Below the pieces are notes generated by a model. The model had not been told where the DNA came from. It made no database searches and worked only from the letters and a program-made list of their open reading frames with translations. The position numbers were made by a program, and so were the translations under genes. This document shows positions 7,969 to 17,466 of a stretch of 36,612 nucleotides of DNA, one piece after another. Position 1 is the first letter of the stretch; each line of letters opens with the position of its first letter. The DNA lies in the NCBI GenBank assembly GCA_026391475.1, contig JAPLED010000113.1:1-36612 (forward strand). Reading direction: 5' to 3'. The DNA comes from Bacteroidia bacterium. GTDB lineage: Bacteria; Bacteroidota; Bacteroidia; Bacteroidales; VadinHA17.

Positions 7969-9096
7969 ATGTTTAAAATTGAGAGCAGGGATAAGGAATC
8001 CAGGGCACGTACGGGTCTGCTGAAGACAGCTCATGGTGATATTCCTACTCCGATCTTTATGCCGGTTGGTACGGGTGGTGCCGTAAAAGGCATTCTGCAG
8101 CGTGATCTTTCAGAGGATATTAACGCAAAAATAATACTGGGAAATACATACCATCTTTATCTGCGGCCGGGAACTGAAATTCTTAAAGCAGCAGGCGGTC
8201 TTCACCAATTTATGTCGTGGGATCGTCCAATCCTCACAGATAGTGGAGGATACCAGGTATTCTCACTTACCGGGAACAGGAAACTTACTGACGAAGGAGC
8301 TATCTTTAAATCACATATTGATGGATCGAGACACGTTTTTACTCCTGAGAATACTATTGATATACAACGTATTATCGGAGCAGATATAATTATGGCCTTC
8401 GATGAGTGTGTTTCCTGGCCTTGCGATTACAACTATGCCAAAAAGTCTATCGCTCTCACCCATCATTGGCTCGACAGGGCAGTTGTAAGGTTTCGCGAAA
8501 CGGATCCTGTATGGGGTAAGGAGCAGTTCCTATTCCCTATAGTACAGGGAGGGACATTTGATGATCTGAGAAAAATTTCAGCTGAAAAAATTGCTTCATC
8601 CGGACTGGCGGGAAATGCTATCGGTGGGTTGTCGGTCGGAGAACCGGCTGAAGAGATGTACAGGATTATTGAGATTGTTAACGAAATACTGCCTGACGAT
8701 AAACCACGTTATCTGATGGGAGTAGGTACACCTGTTAATCTCCTCGAAGCTATTGAAAGGGGTATTGATATGTTCGATTGTGTTATGCCGACACGGAATG
8801 GGCGAAACGGAATGCTTTTTACAAATGAGGGAACAATAAATATCAGGAATAGAAAATGGATCGATGATTTCAATCCCATAGATCCCGAGGGTCCCTCGGC
8901 AGTAAGTCTTTACTATTCAAAAGCATATCTGAGGCATCTTATTATGTCTGGAGAAAATACAGGGGCTCAGATCGCAAGCATACATAACCTGTCATTTTAT
9001 TTGAGATTGGTTAGCGAAGCAAGAAAAAAAATTGAAGAAGGTAATTTCAAAAAATGGAAAAACTCAATGATAAAAACACTTTCAGAGCGGCTGTAG
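7969..9096 (+). CDS. tgt: tRNA-guanine transglycosylase (queuosine pathway)
   Basis: Tgt exchanges the wobble guanine of GUN-anticodon tRNAs for preQ1, the committed step of queuosine modification. The 375-residue product carries TDSGGYQVFSL with the general acid/base Asp91, GNAIGGLSVGE, YLMGVGTP and FDCVMPTRNGRNG with the nucleophile Asp270. In most bacterial enzymes a structural zinc is held by CxCxxC plus a distant Cys or His near residues 305-340. Here that stretch (DFNPIDPEGPSAVSLYYSKAY) has no cysteine, and only the SIHNL histidine (His339) remains. This matches what I recall of other Bacteroidota Tgt proteins, so it is not evidence of decay. The 3' end overlaps the following permease gene. 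Confidence 0.95.
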   Translation: MFKIESRDKESRARTGLLKTAHGDIPTPIFMPVGTGGAVKGILQRDLSEDINAKIILGNTYHLYLRPGTEILKAAGGLHQFMSWDRPILTDSGGYQVFSLTGNRKLTDEGAIFKSHIDGSRHVFTPENTIDIQRIIGADIIMAFDECVSWPCDYNYAKKSIALTHHWLDRAVVRFRETDPVWGKEQFLFPIVQGGTFDDLRKISAEKIASSGLAGNAIGGLSVGEPAEEMYRIIEIVNEILPDDKPRYLMGVGTPVNLLEAIERGIDMFDCVMPTRNGRNGMLFTNEGTINIRNRKWIDDFNPIDPEGPSAVSLYYSKAYLRHLIMSGENTGAQIASIHNLSFYLRLVSEARKKIEEGNFKKWKNSMIKTLSERL

Positions 9097-10199
9097 CTTC
9101 TTTGAGGATCAAACTTATTGATGCATACATTATCAGGAAGTTTCTTGGTACTTTCTTTTTCTGTCTTGTCTTAATACTGACTCTGGCTGTTGTATTCGAT
9201 TTCGCTGAAAAAATTGACAACTTTATGGAGAAGGAGGCTCCTGTGAGAGCTATCGTCTTTGACTATTATATGAATTTCATTCCTTATTTTGCCACACTGT
9301 TTGCCCCGCTGTTTGTCTTTATTTCCGTTATTTTCTTCACATCAAAAATGGCGGTAAATACTGAGATAATCGCAATCCTGAACAGTGGAATGAGCTTCAG
9401 AAGAATGATGTGGCCCTATTTTCTTTCAGCCCTGGTTATAGCGATATTCACCTTTGTCCTTACCAACTTTGTTATTCCTAAATCAAACCTTATAAGGATG
9501 GATTTTGAGGATAAGTATTACCGCAATTCAGCCAGGAAAGTACCTGTAGAAAATATCCACAGGCTGGAATTTAAGCAGGAATTTAAAAATGTCTTAGTCT
9601 ATATGGGATCATTTAATCCTCTGAGCCAGAGAGGGCAGAATTTCACTATTGAAAAAATTGACAGTGGCAGACTTGTGTCTAAATTATCAGCTTCTTCAGT
9701 TATATATGATACTGCCTCACATAAGTGGACTGCCATTAATTATTATATCCGCGAAATAAAGGGCAATGATGAGGTAATCACCAAGGGCAGAGAGATTGAT
9801 ACAACACTTACCATCAATCCCAGTGATTTTTCACGAGACCCCGGATTTGTCGGGACAATGACTTATCGTGAACTGGAGGATTATATCGACCTGTTGCAAC
9901 TCCAGGGATCGGATGAACTGAAACTTTTCCTCATTGAAAAACACAGACGGTTCGCTAATCCGTTTGCTGTATTTATTCTTACACTTATCGGAGTCTCGCT
10001 GTCGTCAAGAAAAATAAGAGGAGGTATCGGTATGAATATTGGAACCGGGCTAATACTTAGTTTCTCCTATATTCTGTTTTTGCAGTTTGCTTCACAATTC
10101 TCACTTAAAGGAAACCTTGATCCAATGCTTGCTATGTGGATCCCCAACATCATTTATTCAATAATTGCATTGGTGCTTTATAAAATGGCCCCGAAATAG
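9054..10199 (+). CDS. LptF/LptG-family permease (YjgP/YjgQ), LPS transport
   Basis: Members of this family form the inner-membrane part of the LptB2FG ABC transporter that extracts lipopolysaccharide. The product has a membrane segment near residues 28-50, further helices to about 150, a periplasmic beta-jellyroll-like domain (about 155-275), and three C-terminal helices (about 300-380). This is the family's usual 3+3 topology. LptF and LptG cannot be separated by eye, so no symbol is given. The ATG at 9054 overlaps tgt by 43 bases. A TTG at 9102, just after the tgt stop, would begin at LRIKLIDAYIIRKF, which is where family similarity seems to start, so the true start may be there. The gene is followed 24 bases later by the carboxyltransferase gene. 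Confidence 0.9.
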   Translation: MEKLNDKNTFRAAVASLRIKLIDAYIIRKFLGTFFFCLVLILTLAVVFDFAEKIDNFMEKEAPVRAIVFDYYMNFIPYFATLFAPLFVFISVIFFTSKMAVNTEIIAILNSGMSFRRMMWPYFLSALVIAIFTFVLTNFVIPKSNLIRMDFEDKYYRNSARKVPVENIHRLEFKQEFKNVLVYMGSFNPLSQRGQNFTIEKIDSGRLVSKLSASSVIYDTASHKWTAINYYIREIKGNDEVITKGREIDTTLTINPSDFSRDPGFVGTMTYRELEDYIDLLQLQGSDELKLFLIEKHRRFANPFAVFILTLIGVSLSSRKIRGGIGMNIGTGLILSFSYILFLQFASQFSLKGNLDPMLAMWIPNIIYSIIALVLYKMAPK

Positions 10200-10223
10200 T
10201 TTTTATAATTAAAATCGAATTCT

Positions 10224-11768
10224 ATGCCAATTAACAAAAAGATACGTGAGTTACAGGAAAAGCGCGAGAAGATACATCTTGGCGGAGGAGAACAGGCTAT
10301 CAAAAAACAGAAAGCTATGGGCAAGCGAACAGCCCGCGAGCGCATTATGGCTCTGCTCGATGAAAATTCCTTCAATGAATATGACCTTTTTGTTGAGCAT
10401 GATGCCCGCGATTTTGATATGGATAAAAAATCTCTTCCCAGCGATGGCGTTATTATCGGTTCAGGGACTATCTATGGTGCTCCTGTTGCAATATTTGCTC
10501 AGGATTTTACTGTGGCGGGAGGATCACTGGGGTTGATGCATTCGAGGAAGATTACAAAGATAATGGATCATGCTCTGAAGATGAGAATGCCTCTGATTGG
10601 CATTAACGATTCAGGAGGCGCAAGGATACAGGAAGGCGTTAACTCACTTGCAGGCTATGGGGAGATATTTTTTCGAAACACTATATCAAGCGGTGTTATT
10701 CCCCAACTGTCAGTAATTCTTGGCCCATGTGCCGGAGGTGCAGTTTATTCACCTGCGCTGACCGACTTCGTTTTCGTTGTGGATAAAATCTCGAAAATGT
10801 TTATCACCGGACCGGAGGTGATAAAAACTGTTCTTGGGGAAGAGATATCAATGGAAGAGCTTGGAGGGGCACGGGTGCATAGCGAGGTAACCGGTAATGC
10901 CCATTTCTTTGCTATGAGTGAAGAGGAGTGTTTCGATCAGATCAAAAAACTCATCACTTTTATTCCCTGGAATAATGGGCAGAAAGCCAGAATGTTTGAG
11001 CCGGGCGAACCCAAACCTGAATATAATATTAATAAGATCGTTCCGGAAGATCCTACTCTCCCTTATGATGTTAAAGATGTGATCAGGGCAATTGTGGATA
11101 ATTCGGATTTTTTTGAGATAATGGAACTTTATGCAAAAAACATAGTGATAGGTTTCGGCCGCATGGGAGGACGTACAACGGGATTTGTAGCTAACCAGCC
11201 TCTCGAGATGGCGGGTGTTCTGGATGTTGACTCTTCTGATAAAGCAGCAAGGTTTATTCGTTATTGTGATGCCTTTAACATTCCTATTATCACTCTTGTT
11301 GATGTTCCGGGTTATCTGCCCGGTGTAGATCAGGAACATGCCGGTGTTATAAGGCATGGAGCAAAAGTTCTTTATGCCTACAGCGAAGCAACAGTGCCCA
11401 AACTGACAGTTATTCTCAGAAAAGCTTACGGAGGTGGATATATAGCAATGAGTTCACGACATCTCCGTGCTGATTTTGTGTTTGCCTGGCCTTCTGCAGA
11501 GATTGCAGTTATGGGTCCAGAAGGAGCAGCAAATATCATCTTCAGAAAAGAGATCATGTCTTCCGATGACCCGGATAGAATGAGAAAACAAAAGGTTGAA
11601 GAATACAAAACTAAGTTTGCTAACCCCTATGTTGCTGCTTCCCGGGGATATGTTGATGCAGTAATTGAACCATCAGAAACCAGAAAATTCCTGATGCATT
11701 CTATTGAGGTGTCTGAAAATAAGGATGTTTCAATGCCGCAAAAGAAACACGGCCTTCCACCTTTTTAA
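10224..11768 (+). CDS. Acyl-CoA carboxylase beta / methylmalonyl-CoA decarboxylase alpha-type carboxyltransferase
   Basis: This subunit moves a carboxyl group between biotin and an acyl-CoA (propionyl/methylmalonyl-CoA being likeliest). The 514-residue product has the paired crotonase-like halves of the family. The oxyanion-hole glycines are visible in LGPCAGGAVYSPALTDF (about 167-182) and RKAYGGGYIAMSSRHL (about 399-414), followed by AWPSAEIAVMGPEGAANIIF. At the position where propionyl-CoA carboxylase beta subunits usually have Asp (GGAYDVM), this protein has Ile407. With GPEGAANI this looks more like MmdA, the alpha subunit of the sodium-pumping decarboxylase. The biotin carrier gene follows after 33 bases. 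No biotin carboxylase, OadB-like membrane pump or OadG-like subunit is in the window, so carboxylation versus decarboxylation cannot be decided. Confidence 0.9.
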   Translation: MPINKKIRELQEKREKIHLGGGEQAIKKQKAMGKRTARERIMALLDENSFNEYDLFVEHDARDFDMDKKSLPSDGVIIGSGTIYGAPVAIFAQDFTVAGGSLGLMHSRKITKIMDHALKMRMPLIGINDSGGARIQEGVNSLAGYGEIFFRNTISSGVIPQLSVILGPCAGGAVYSPALTDFVFVVDKISKMFITGPEVIKTVLGEEISMEELGGARVHSEVTGNAHFFAMSEEECFDQIKKLITFIPWNNGQKARMFEPGEPKPEYNINKIVPEDPTLPYDVKDVIRAIVDNSDFFEIMELYAKNIVIGFGRMGGRTTGFVANQPLEMAGVLDVDSSDKAARFIRYCDAFNIPIITLVDVPGYLPGVDQEHAGVIRHGAKVLYAYSEATVPKLTVILRKAYGGGYIAMSSRHLRADFVFAWPSAEIAVMGPEGAANIIFRKEIMSSDDPDRMRKQKVEEYKTKFANPYVAASRGYVDAVIEPSETRKFLMHSIEVSENKDVSMPQKKHGLPPF

Positions 11769-11801
11769 TTGGCAGCATCTTAATAATTTAATGGAACAAT
11801 T

Positions 11802-12119
11802 ATGAATAATAAAGATACACTCGGATTCCTGAATATCGACGCCAGTTTATATAAGACAAGGATAAGCAATAAATTTAAAAACAGGAAGCCTTATCAACCC
11901 GCAGACCCCAGGATTATTTTAAGTTTTATTCCCGGTACTGTCCTCGGCATCATGATAAAGAAAGGACAGGATGTTAAAAAGGGCGATGACCTGATGATAC
12001 TCGATGCCATGAAGATGCAGAATAAGTTGAAATGCAATATGAATGGCAAAGTAAAAACAATAGCAGTAAAGAAGGGAGATAAAGTTTCAAAAGGGACTGT
12101 GCTGCTGGAACTGGAGTGA
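11802..12119 (+). CDS. Biotin carboxyl carrier protein (biotin/lipoyl-attachment domain)
   Basis: The 105-residue product ends in a complete biotinyl domain (about residues 36-105). The biotin-accepting Lys71 lies in the ILDAMKMQNKL motif, and the conserved PGTV turn is upstream. The basic N-terminus (YKTRISNKFKNRKPY) resembles the linker found on similar proteins of Bacteroidota. It would carry carboxybiotin to or from the carboxyltransferase encoded 33 bases upstream, with which it is presumably cotranscribed. The gene ends 4 bases from the convergent ispE stop, and no terminator hairpin is apparent between them. Confidence 0.92.
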   Translation: MNNKDTLGFLNIDASLYKTRISNKFKNRKPYQPADPRIILSFIPGTVLGIMIKKGQDVKKGDDLMILDAMKMQNKLKCNMNGKVKTIAVKKGDKVSKGTVLLELE

Positions 12120-12123
12120 AAAG

Positions 12124-12942
12124 TCACATCACTCCCTCATAAATCAAAAAATCTTTAAGTGTATCCGGTACACTTGATTTCTTAGGAAATATCCCATATA
12201 CACTCGATCCGCTTCCGGACATTGAACTAAAGAGTGCACCGGAACTGTACAATTCATTTTTAATTTCGCCTATCAGGGGAAATTTTTTAAAAGCATAATC
12301 TTCAAAATCGTTTATCATCAGCTCTTTCCATTCAGTTATTGGACGATCAATCAACTGAAGAAGGCTGGTTGAGGGATGTTCAGGCCGGCAATTCTGATAA
12401 GCCTCCCTTGTATTTATCTCAATGCCAGGGTTGAGCAGAAGGATATAATAACCGGTCAGAACTGGCCTGATGGGTTTTAATATTTCACCTCTGCCTGAAG
12501 CAAAAACAGGAATGGCATCAATGAAAAACGGACAATCACTTCCCAGTTCCAGAGCCGTAGCTTTCAGATTCTGTTCATCAATTAAAAGCCCGAAATACCT
12601 GTTTATAGCTTTTAATAGATATGCTGCATCTGAGGATCCTCCTCCTAATCCGGCACCTATCGGGATGACTTTATGAAGATGAATTTTTAACAGAGGAAAT
12701 GAATATTTTTCACGTAATTTTCTAACAGTTTTTAAAACGAGATTGTCTTCCGGATCGCTTCCGGTATTGATTCCGGTAACTATAAGATTATCTTTTTTAA
12801 GAGGTTCAGATAATACTACAAACTCAAGAGCATCACTCAGCCTGACTGGATAAAAAAGAGTTTCAATGTCATGATAGCCATCAGGACGCTTCCCTGTTAT
12901 TCGCAACCCCAGGTTTATTTTAGCTTTTGGGAAAACGATCAT
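12124..12942 (-). CDS. ispE: 4-diphosphocytidyl-2-C-methyl-D-erythritol kinase
   Basis: IspE phosphorylates CDP-methylerythritol in the non-mevalonate isoprenoid pathway. The 272-residue GHMP-family kinase shows AKINLGLRI with Lys8 at the N-terminus. The ATP-binding glycine loop is PIGAGLGGGSSDAAYLL (about 94-110), GSDCPFF supplies the catalytic Asp136, and SGSGSSVYGIF lies near the C-terminus. The length and motif order are normal. The gene is divergent from dnaB across a 212-base gap and convergent with the biotin carrier gene. Confidence 0.96.
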   Translation of the reverse strand: MIVFPKAKINLGLRITGKRPDGYHDIETLFYPVRLSDALEFVVLSEPLKKDNLIVTGINTGSDPEDNLVLKTVRKLREKYSFPLLKIHLHKVIPIGAGLGGGSSDAAYLLKAINRYFGLLIDEQNLKATALELGSDCPFFIDAIPVFASGRGEILKPIRPVLTGYYILLLNPGIEINTREAYQNCRPEHPSTSLLQLIDRPITEWKELMINDFEDYAFKKFPLIGEIKNELYSSGALFSSMSGSGSSVYGIFPKKSSVPDTLKDFLIYEGVM

Positions 12943-13083
12943 CTTCCTCTATTTGATGTAAAAATACCACATGGTTTTGAATTTGTCGTCATTGATCCGT
13001 TTATTAGCTTTTCAACAAGTTTTTAACATCTGTTTGTTTGTAACAATAACTTCACTTTTTAAGTTATTAAGTATGGTTATTCA

Positions 13084-13091
13084 TACCTTTG
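13084..13091 (+). promoter_or_regulatory. Promoter -7 box of dnaB
   Basis: TACCTTTG matches TAnnTTTG, 63 bases upstream of the dnaB ATG. A TTTTT tract ends at 13060, about 23 bases before it, and may act as the -33 element. The 212-base ispE/dnaB gap (12943-13154) is AT-rich. I find no other convincing element there. Confidence 0.5.
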
Positions 13092-13154
13092 AAAATACCC
13101 GGGTATAAAATTTTTATATCCTCTAAGTATCAATAAATCAATAATATAATATTA

Positions 13155-14678
13155 ATGGCAAAACAAAGAAATAGCCCAAGGCCCACTATTATAACTCTGC
13201 CTGATTTTGGTAAGGTACCACCACAGGCAAACGATATGGAAGAGGCTGTTCTCGGTGCAGTTATGCTTGAAAAGGAAGCAGTAATAACCATTCTTGATAT
13301 TCTTAAACCAGAGAGTTTTTACAGAGAGGCACACCAGAAGATATTTAAAGCTATCTCAGACCTTTCAACCAGGGAGTATCCGGTAGACCTGTACACAGTT
13401 ACTGAAGAACTTCGGGCACATCATGAATTGGACAGTGTTGGCGGCCCGGTTTATCTTACCCAGCTGACTTCTAAGGTTGTTTCAGCAGCAAATGTCGACT
13501 ATCATGCAAGGATAGTGGCACAGAAGTATATCCAACGCGAACTTATCAGAGTATCAACCGAAATACAGACCAGGTCTTTTGACGACACATATGATGTAAC
13601 TGAGCTTCTTGATTATTCAGAAAATGCTCTTTTCCAGATAGCTGAAGGAAACATCAAGAGAGAAGTTGCCCCTATCAACGTGGTTATTAAGGAAGCAATA
13701 AGGGAAATCGAGGAAGCAGGGAAAAGAGAAGATGCACTGGTAGGAACACCTTCGGGTTTCACAAAACTTGACAGGCTTACCTCCGGCTGGCAGAAATCAG
13801 AACTGATTATAATTGCTGCACGTCCTTCTGTGGGAAAAACAGCATTTGCTCTTTCAATGGCAAGGAACATGGCTATTGATCACGGAAAAAATGTGGCCAT
13901 ATTCTCTTGCGAGATGTCTTCTATTCAGCTTGTGAACAGATTAATAATAGCTGAAACCGACATTCCCGGAGATAAGATCAAAAACGGACGCCTCTCAGAA
14001 GAGGAGTGGAAGCAACTTGATACCAGGATTAAAAAGCTGGTGCTGGCCCCAATATTTATTGATGATACTCCGGCAATTTCAATATTTGAACTCAGGGCAA
14101 AATGCCGGCGTCTGAAGGCTCAGCATAAACTCGATATAGTCATTGTTGACTATCTTCAACTTATGTCTGGTCCGGAAAATGCCGGCAGCCGCGAACAGGA
14201 GGTCAGTAATATTTCACGATCACTTAAGAGTATTGCCAAGGAGCTTAATGTACCAATACTTGCTCTTTCCCAGCTTAACCGATCGGTTGAAATGAGAGGT
14301 GGTACCAAACGGCCGCTTCTTTCCGACCTTCGTGAATCAGGAGCAATAGAGCAGGATGCCGATATGGTAGTGTTTATTCACCGACAGGATAAATTCGGGA
14401 TCCCAACCTTCGAAGATGGTTCCTCTACCAAAGGGATAGCTGAGATTATCCTTGCAAAAAACCGTAACGGTCCTGTAGATGATGTAAGACTGAGATTCCG
14501 TGAAGAAAAAGCTCAGTTTGTGGATATTGATGATTTTGATATGGATAGCAATCCTGATTTCAGAGATGGTTCCCAGAGTATCACCCTTGGTTCTAAAATG
14601 AATCATGATAACCTCAGGAAACTGGGCGGCGGATTCGATAAAGAGTCCGATATTCATGATGAGCCTCCCTTTGCATGA
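13155..14678 (+). CDS. dnaB: Replicative DNA helicase DnaB
   Basis: DnaB is the hexameric 5'-3' helicase that unwinds DNA at the replication fork. The 507-residue product has the N-terminal helical DnaB domain (about 22-125: PPQANDMEEAVLGAVML), then a linker and a RecA-like motor. Walker A is ARPSVGKT at 222-229, with the following SCEMSS segment. Walker B is IVDYLQLMSG near 330. QLNRSVEMRG and LRESGAIEQDADMVVFIHR follow, which are typical DnaB motifs H3 and H4. No intein interrupts it. The C-terminal 50 residues are Asp/Gly-rich and variable. The convergent DUF5686 gene ends 5 bases away. Confidence 0.97.
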   Translation: MAKQRNSPRPTIITLPDFGKVPPQANDMEEAVLGAVMLEKEAVITILDILKPESFYREAHQKIFKAISDLSTREYPVDLYTVTEELRAHHELDSVGGPVYLTQLTSKVVSAANVDYHARIVAQKYIQRELIRVSTEIQTRSFDDTYDVTELLDYSENALFQIAEGNIKREVAPINVVIKEAIREIEEAGKREDALVGTPSGFTKLDRLTSGWQKSELIIIAARPSVGKTAFALSMARNMAIDHGKNVAIFSCEMSSIQLVNRLIIAETDIPGDKIKNGRLSEEEWKQLDTRIKKLVLAPIFIDDTPAISIFELRAKCRRLKAQHKLDIVIVDYLQLMSGPENAGSREQEVSNISRSLKSIAKELNVPILALSQLNRSVEMRGGTKRPLLSDLRESGAIEQDADMVVFIHRQDKFGIPTFEDGSSTKGIAEIILAKNRNGPVDDVRLRFREEKAQFVDIDDFDMDSNPDFRDGSQSITLGSKMNHDNLRKLGGGFDKESDIHDEPPFA

Positions 14679-14683
14679 TAAAA

Positions 14684-17401
14684 TCAGTTAAACCTGAGTA
14701 CAAGCTTGGCTCCAACGCTCTTGTACTTTATATCCTCAAACCCCACATAGACTCCTATCTCTCCCAGGAGAAAAATTTCACTGATGCTATACCCTATTTC
14801 AGTGTAGTTTTTGTGGTAGCGTGAACCCAGATATGAAAGACTTATATTTTCACGCATCAGGGTGTTGCTTAATCCGGGAAGAAGTTTTATAAGTAAATAA
14901 GGGGTAGTATATTTCAGATGGACTTCACCAAAAATTTCGGGTGTGCTAAGGGAATAATATGCGGGTATCATGAACGCATCCTGGTAGTTATCAAGAAGAA
15001 ACGGTAATGGTTGAGAGTTGAAATGGAAGAAGTCATAGAATGTTAAACTTCTGTTATCAAGAAACCCCCCTGCCCTGACTCTCCATCTGAAATCGCTGAA
15101 TGCTCCTATACTCTTGCTTTTGAATGCTTCAGCCTTCAGCATGTCGTAATGTTTAAACCTGTCTGTCATTTCACTGAACTCATTAATTCCATGTTGCCAG
15201 GTCAGATTGAAAGTCGGCCAGTCAGATCCCCTCGGGATCTTGTTTCCCTTATTTATCCTGTACTTCTGGAAAGGAGTATATGTGACTTTTGTCACAAAGT
15301 CAGCATGTCTCTGATCGCGTAGTACATTAATCGGATTGGAACCTGGAGCCAGATAATTGTTGACAGGGATATTATCAGAATATACTTTCGAAGACTTAAT
15401 AAACGAAAAATCTGTTGTATTTTCAAGTACTCTCCGGTCTTCATAACTGGCGCTTAATTCCAGAGTCAATCCATTTACGATCTCACTTGTGTAACCAAAA
15501 GTCAGGTATTTTGATTCATAAAGTTTCAGGTAGTTTTTCTTCAGAAACAGGGTAGCCATAGAATTCAATAATGTATTGATACTTCCTCCGTTGCTTATGT
15601 CTTTGCTTGTAATTCCTGTCCTTATGAATAATTGCATCTGCTTCAGCCCATTAAATTTGTAATTTGCATTGACCCTCCACATTAATTGTTCTCTGCTGAA
15701 CGCATATCGGATATCTGGAAAAATTGAGAGGGACTTACTGTTTTTCCATGATTTTGAAAAGCGGAAATCTAATCCGTAAATAAAACCATCGACTGTATTA
15801 AAACTGAGGTTTTTCAGATGAATCAAACCACCATATGTAAAACTAAAACCGGTTGTGTCGGACCAGGTATGCCCGAATCCGATCTGCTGAACTGTTTTTG
15901 AGAATTTATTCTTCTCCTTTTTACCTGATGCTGCGGTCGTATCGCTTTTCATTTCCCTGAGGGTTTGAGCCGTTTTTGTGCTGTCACTTATTTTTAGGCT
16001 ACGTTTCTCGATGTCAGACAGAGGGATAGGTCGTATCTCAGCCCAATAGGCGCTGTCTTTTTTTGTAGCATCTTTTTCAATTATATGGGTTGTGTTATCT
16101 TTTATTTCAAGGTTCTTTTTGCTGCTGTCGGGGACACTATTTTTTGATTCTTTTTCCATCAGCCTGGCAAGCTTTATCATATCGCGGTTCGATAATTCAT
16201 CCTTTTCAAGAATTTTATCAATCTGCTGTTTTGTTTTTGTAACAACAGTATCAGGCTTATTTGCCGAAGCAACAGGTTTGCCTGTATAATCAGTAGAAAT
16301 GGTTTTTGGTTTCTGAAGGGCAAGATTCGGTTTAACTTCAATATATTTTACAGAACCTCCATAACCCGCATCAGCCTTAAATCCCATAATTCCGATATTG
16401 ATCTCAAATTTATGACTTACCGGCATCCATATTTCATCCTGAACCGGAATATACAATTGTTGGATTTTTACCTTTCCAACCAGGTTCTCATTCGTCAGAT
16501 CAACACTATGCAAGCACCATAGATCCTCAATAATATAGATTGTACCCTCAAAAGTTTGCTGGCTTTTACGTTTAGGAATGACCTCAATTTTGTTGATTGT
16601 AAAATTCCCCTGCAGCGATGCTCCAAGATATTTGAATTTGTAATATGAAAATGCTTGAGGTGAAAGTGGTGATATTGCCATCCCAGCAAGAACAGGCTGG
16701 TAGAAACTTGCCTCTATGAAATCCATGGGAGATATCTCATTACCCTGTTCAGGGAAAGTGCTGTTGTATGATATAACTTTCTGAAAATATTTGTCAGGAG
16801 CCGTAAATTCCATTTCGTTAAAAGATTCCATAAGAAAAGATTCGCCTTCTTTTATAATCCGTTCTGCGCTTTCAGGTTTTCCACCACCTGAAACTCTTGT
16901 AGAGTTTCCATTGGATTCAATTTTCATCGATTTCTGTAATAGCTTTGGAATCCGGTTTATCACAAGGTTCCCTTTGAGGTACACTTCTGCTTTATAATAG
17001 CTCACATTATTAAGATAATAAGGAGCCATACCGATAACTTTCCGCATGATAATATATGCAGGGTCTTCACCCGAAGCAGTAATTATAACTTCAGGTATCG
17101 CAAAATACTGAACTGGCAGGTTAACATCTTTTATTATTGTTTTGTCGGATAGTGTAATGTTAACAAATACAGGCTCAAAGCCAAGACTCTGGTAAATGAC
17201 AGTGTATTTACCGGCGGGAAGCCGGATTTCATAATCTCCTTTTGTATTGGAGGTAGTTCCCTGTTTAAGTTCCTGAATGTAAACTGTTGAATACTGAATG
17301 GGATCACCTGATTGGTTTGTGATCTTTCCTTTAAGTATCTGAGCTGTTGAAATGAAGGATGTTGCTATAATGATCAGAAATATCGTGATAAAATGTCTCA
17401 T
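14684..17401 (-). CDS. DUF5686 outer-membrane protein with carboxypeptidase-like regulatory domain
   Basis: The 905-residue product has a signal peptide (residues 1-20, ending at STAQI). A carboxypeptidase-regulatory-like beta-sandwich follows (about 21-108: GKITNQSGDPIQYSTVYI, then AGKYTVIYQSLGF). The rest is a long DUF5686 region ending in alternating strands with aromatic residues, as expected for an outer-membrane barrel. Residues about 365-500 form a charged, low-complexity insert rich in Lys, Asp, Glu and Ser, containing the family-typical AYWAEIRPIPLSDIEKR. The last residues, LVLRFN, are close to a barrel end signal. The family is widespread in Bacteroidota and its function is not established. 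Transport or surface assembly is a guess. A possible -7 box (TAACTTTA on the minus strand, 17440-17447) lies upstream. Confidence 0.85.
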   Translation of the reverse strand: MRHFITIFLIIIATSFISTAQILKGKITNQSGDPIQYSTVYIQELKQGTTSNTKGDYEIRLPAGKYTVIYQSLGFEPVFVNITLSDKTIIKDVNLPVQYFAIPEVIITASGEDPAYIIMRKVIGMAPYYLNNVSYYKAEVYLKGNLVINRIPKLLQKSMKIESNGNSTRVSGGGKPESAERIIKEGESFLMESFNEMEFTAPDKYFQKVISYNSTFPEQGNEISPMDFIEASFYQPVLAGMAISPLSPQAFSYYKFKYLGASLQGNFTINKIEVIPKRKSQQTFEGTIYIIEDLWCLHSVDLTNENLVGKVKIQQLYIPVQDEIWMPVSHKFEINIGIMGFKADAGYGGSVKYIEVKPNLALQKPKTISTDYTGKPVASANKPDTVVTKTKQQIDKILEKDELSNRDMIKLARLMEKESKNSVPDSSKKNLEIKDNTTHIIEKDATKKDSAYWAEIRPIPLSDIEKRSLKISDSTKTAQTLREMKSDTTAASGKKEKNKFSKTVQQIGFGHTWSDTTGFSFTYGGLIHLKNLSFNTVDGFIYGLDFRFSKSWKNSKSLSIFPDIRYAFSREQLMWRVNANYKFNGLKQMQLFIRTGITSKDISNGGSINTLLNSMATLFLKKNYLKLYESKYLTFGYTSEIVNGLTLELSASYEDRRVLENTTDFSFIKSSKVYSDNIPVNNYLAPGSNPINVLRDQRHADFVTKVTYTPFQKYRINKGNKIPRGSDWPTFNLTWQHGINEFSEMTDRFKHYDMLKAEAFKSKSIGAFSDFRWRVRAGGFLDNRSLTFYDFFHFNSQPLPFLLDNYQDAFMIPAYYSLSTPEIFGEVHLKYTTPYLLIKLLPGLSNTLMRENISLSYLGSRYHKNYTEIGYSISEIFLLGEIGVYVGFEDIKYKSVGAKLVLRFN

Positions 17402-17466
17402 ATAAACTCTTTATTTACAGGATAACGATTAAAGTGAGATAAAGTTACATTTTATGTTAGCACGAT

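Noticed and set aside
7969-9096. Tgt as a pseudogene because the zinc cysteines are missing
   Set aside because: The frame and both catalytic aspartates are intact. The loss agrees with what I recall of other Bacteroidota Tgt proteins.
10848-11357. Minus-strand open frame of 169 codons
   Set aside because: It is fully antisense to the conserved carboxyltransferase gene. Its composition is an artefact of that gene's codon use.
12943-13154. Possible replication origin or DnaA boxes upstream of dnaB, and likewise around rpmH/rsmG
   Set aside because: TTTTCAACA-like words occur, but no good TTATCCACA cluster is present, and there is no dnaA, dnaN or rnpA gene nearby.
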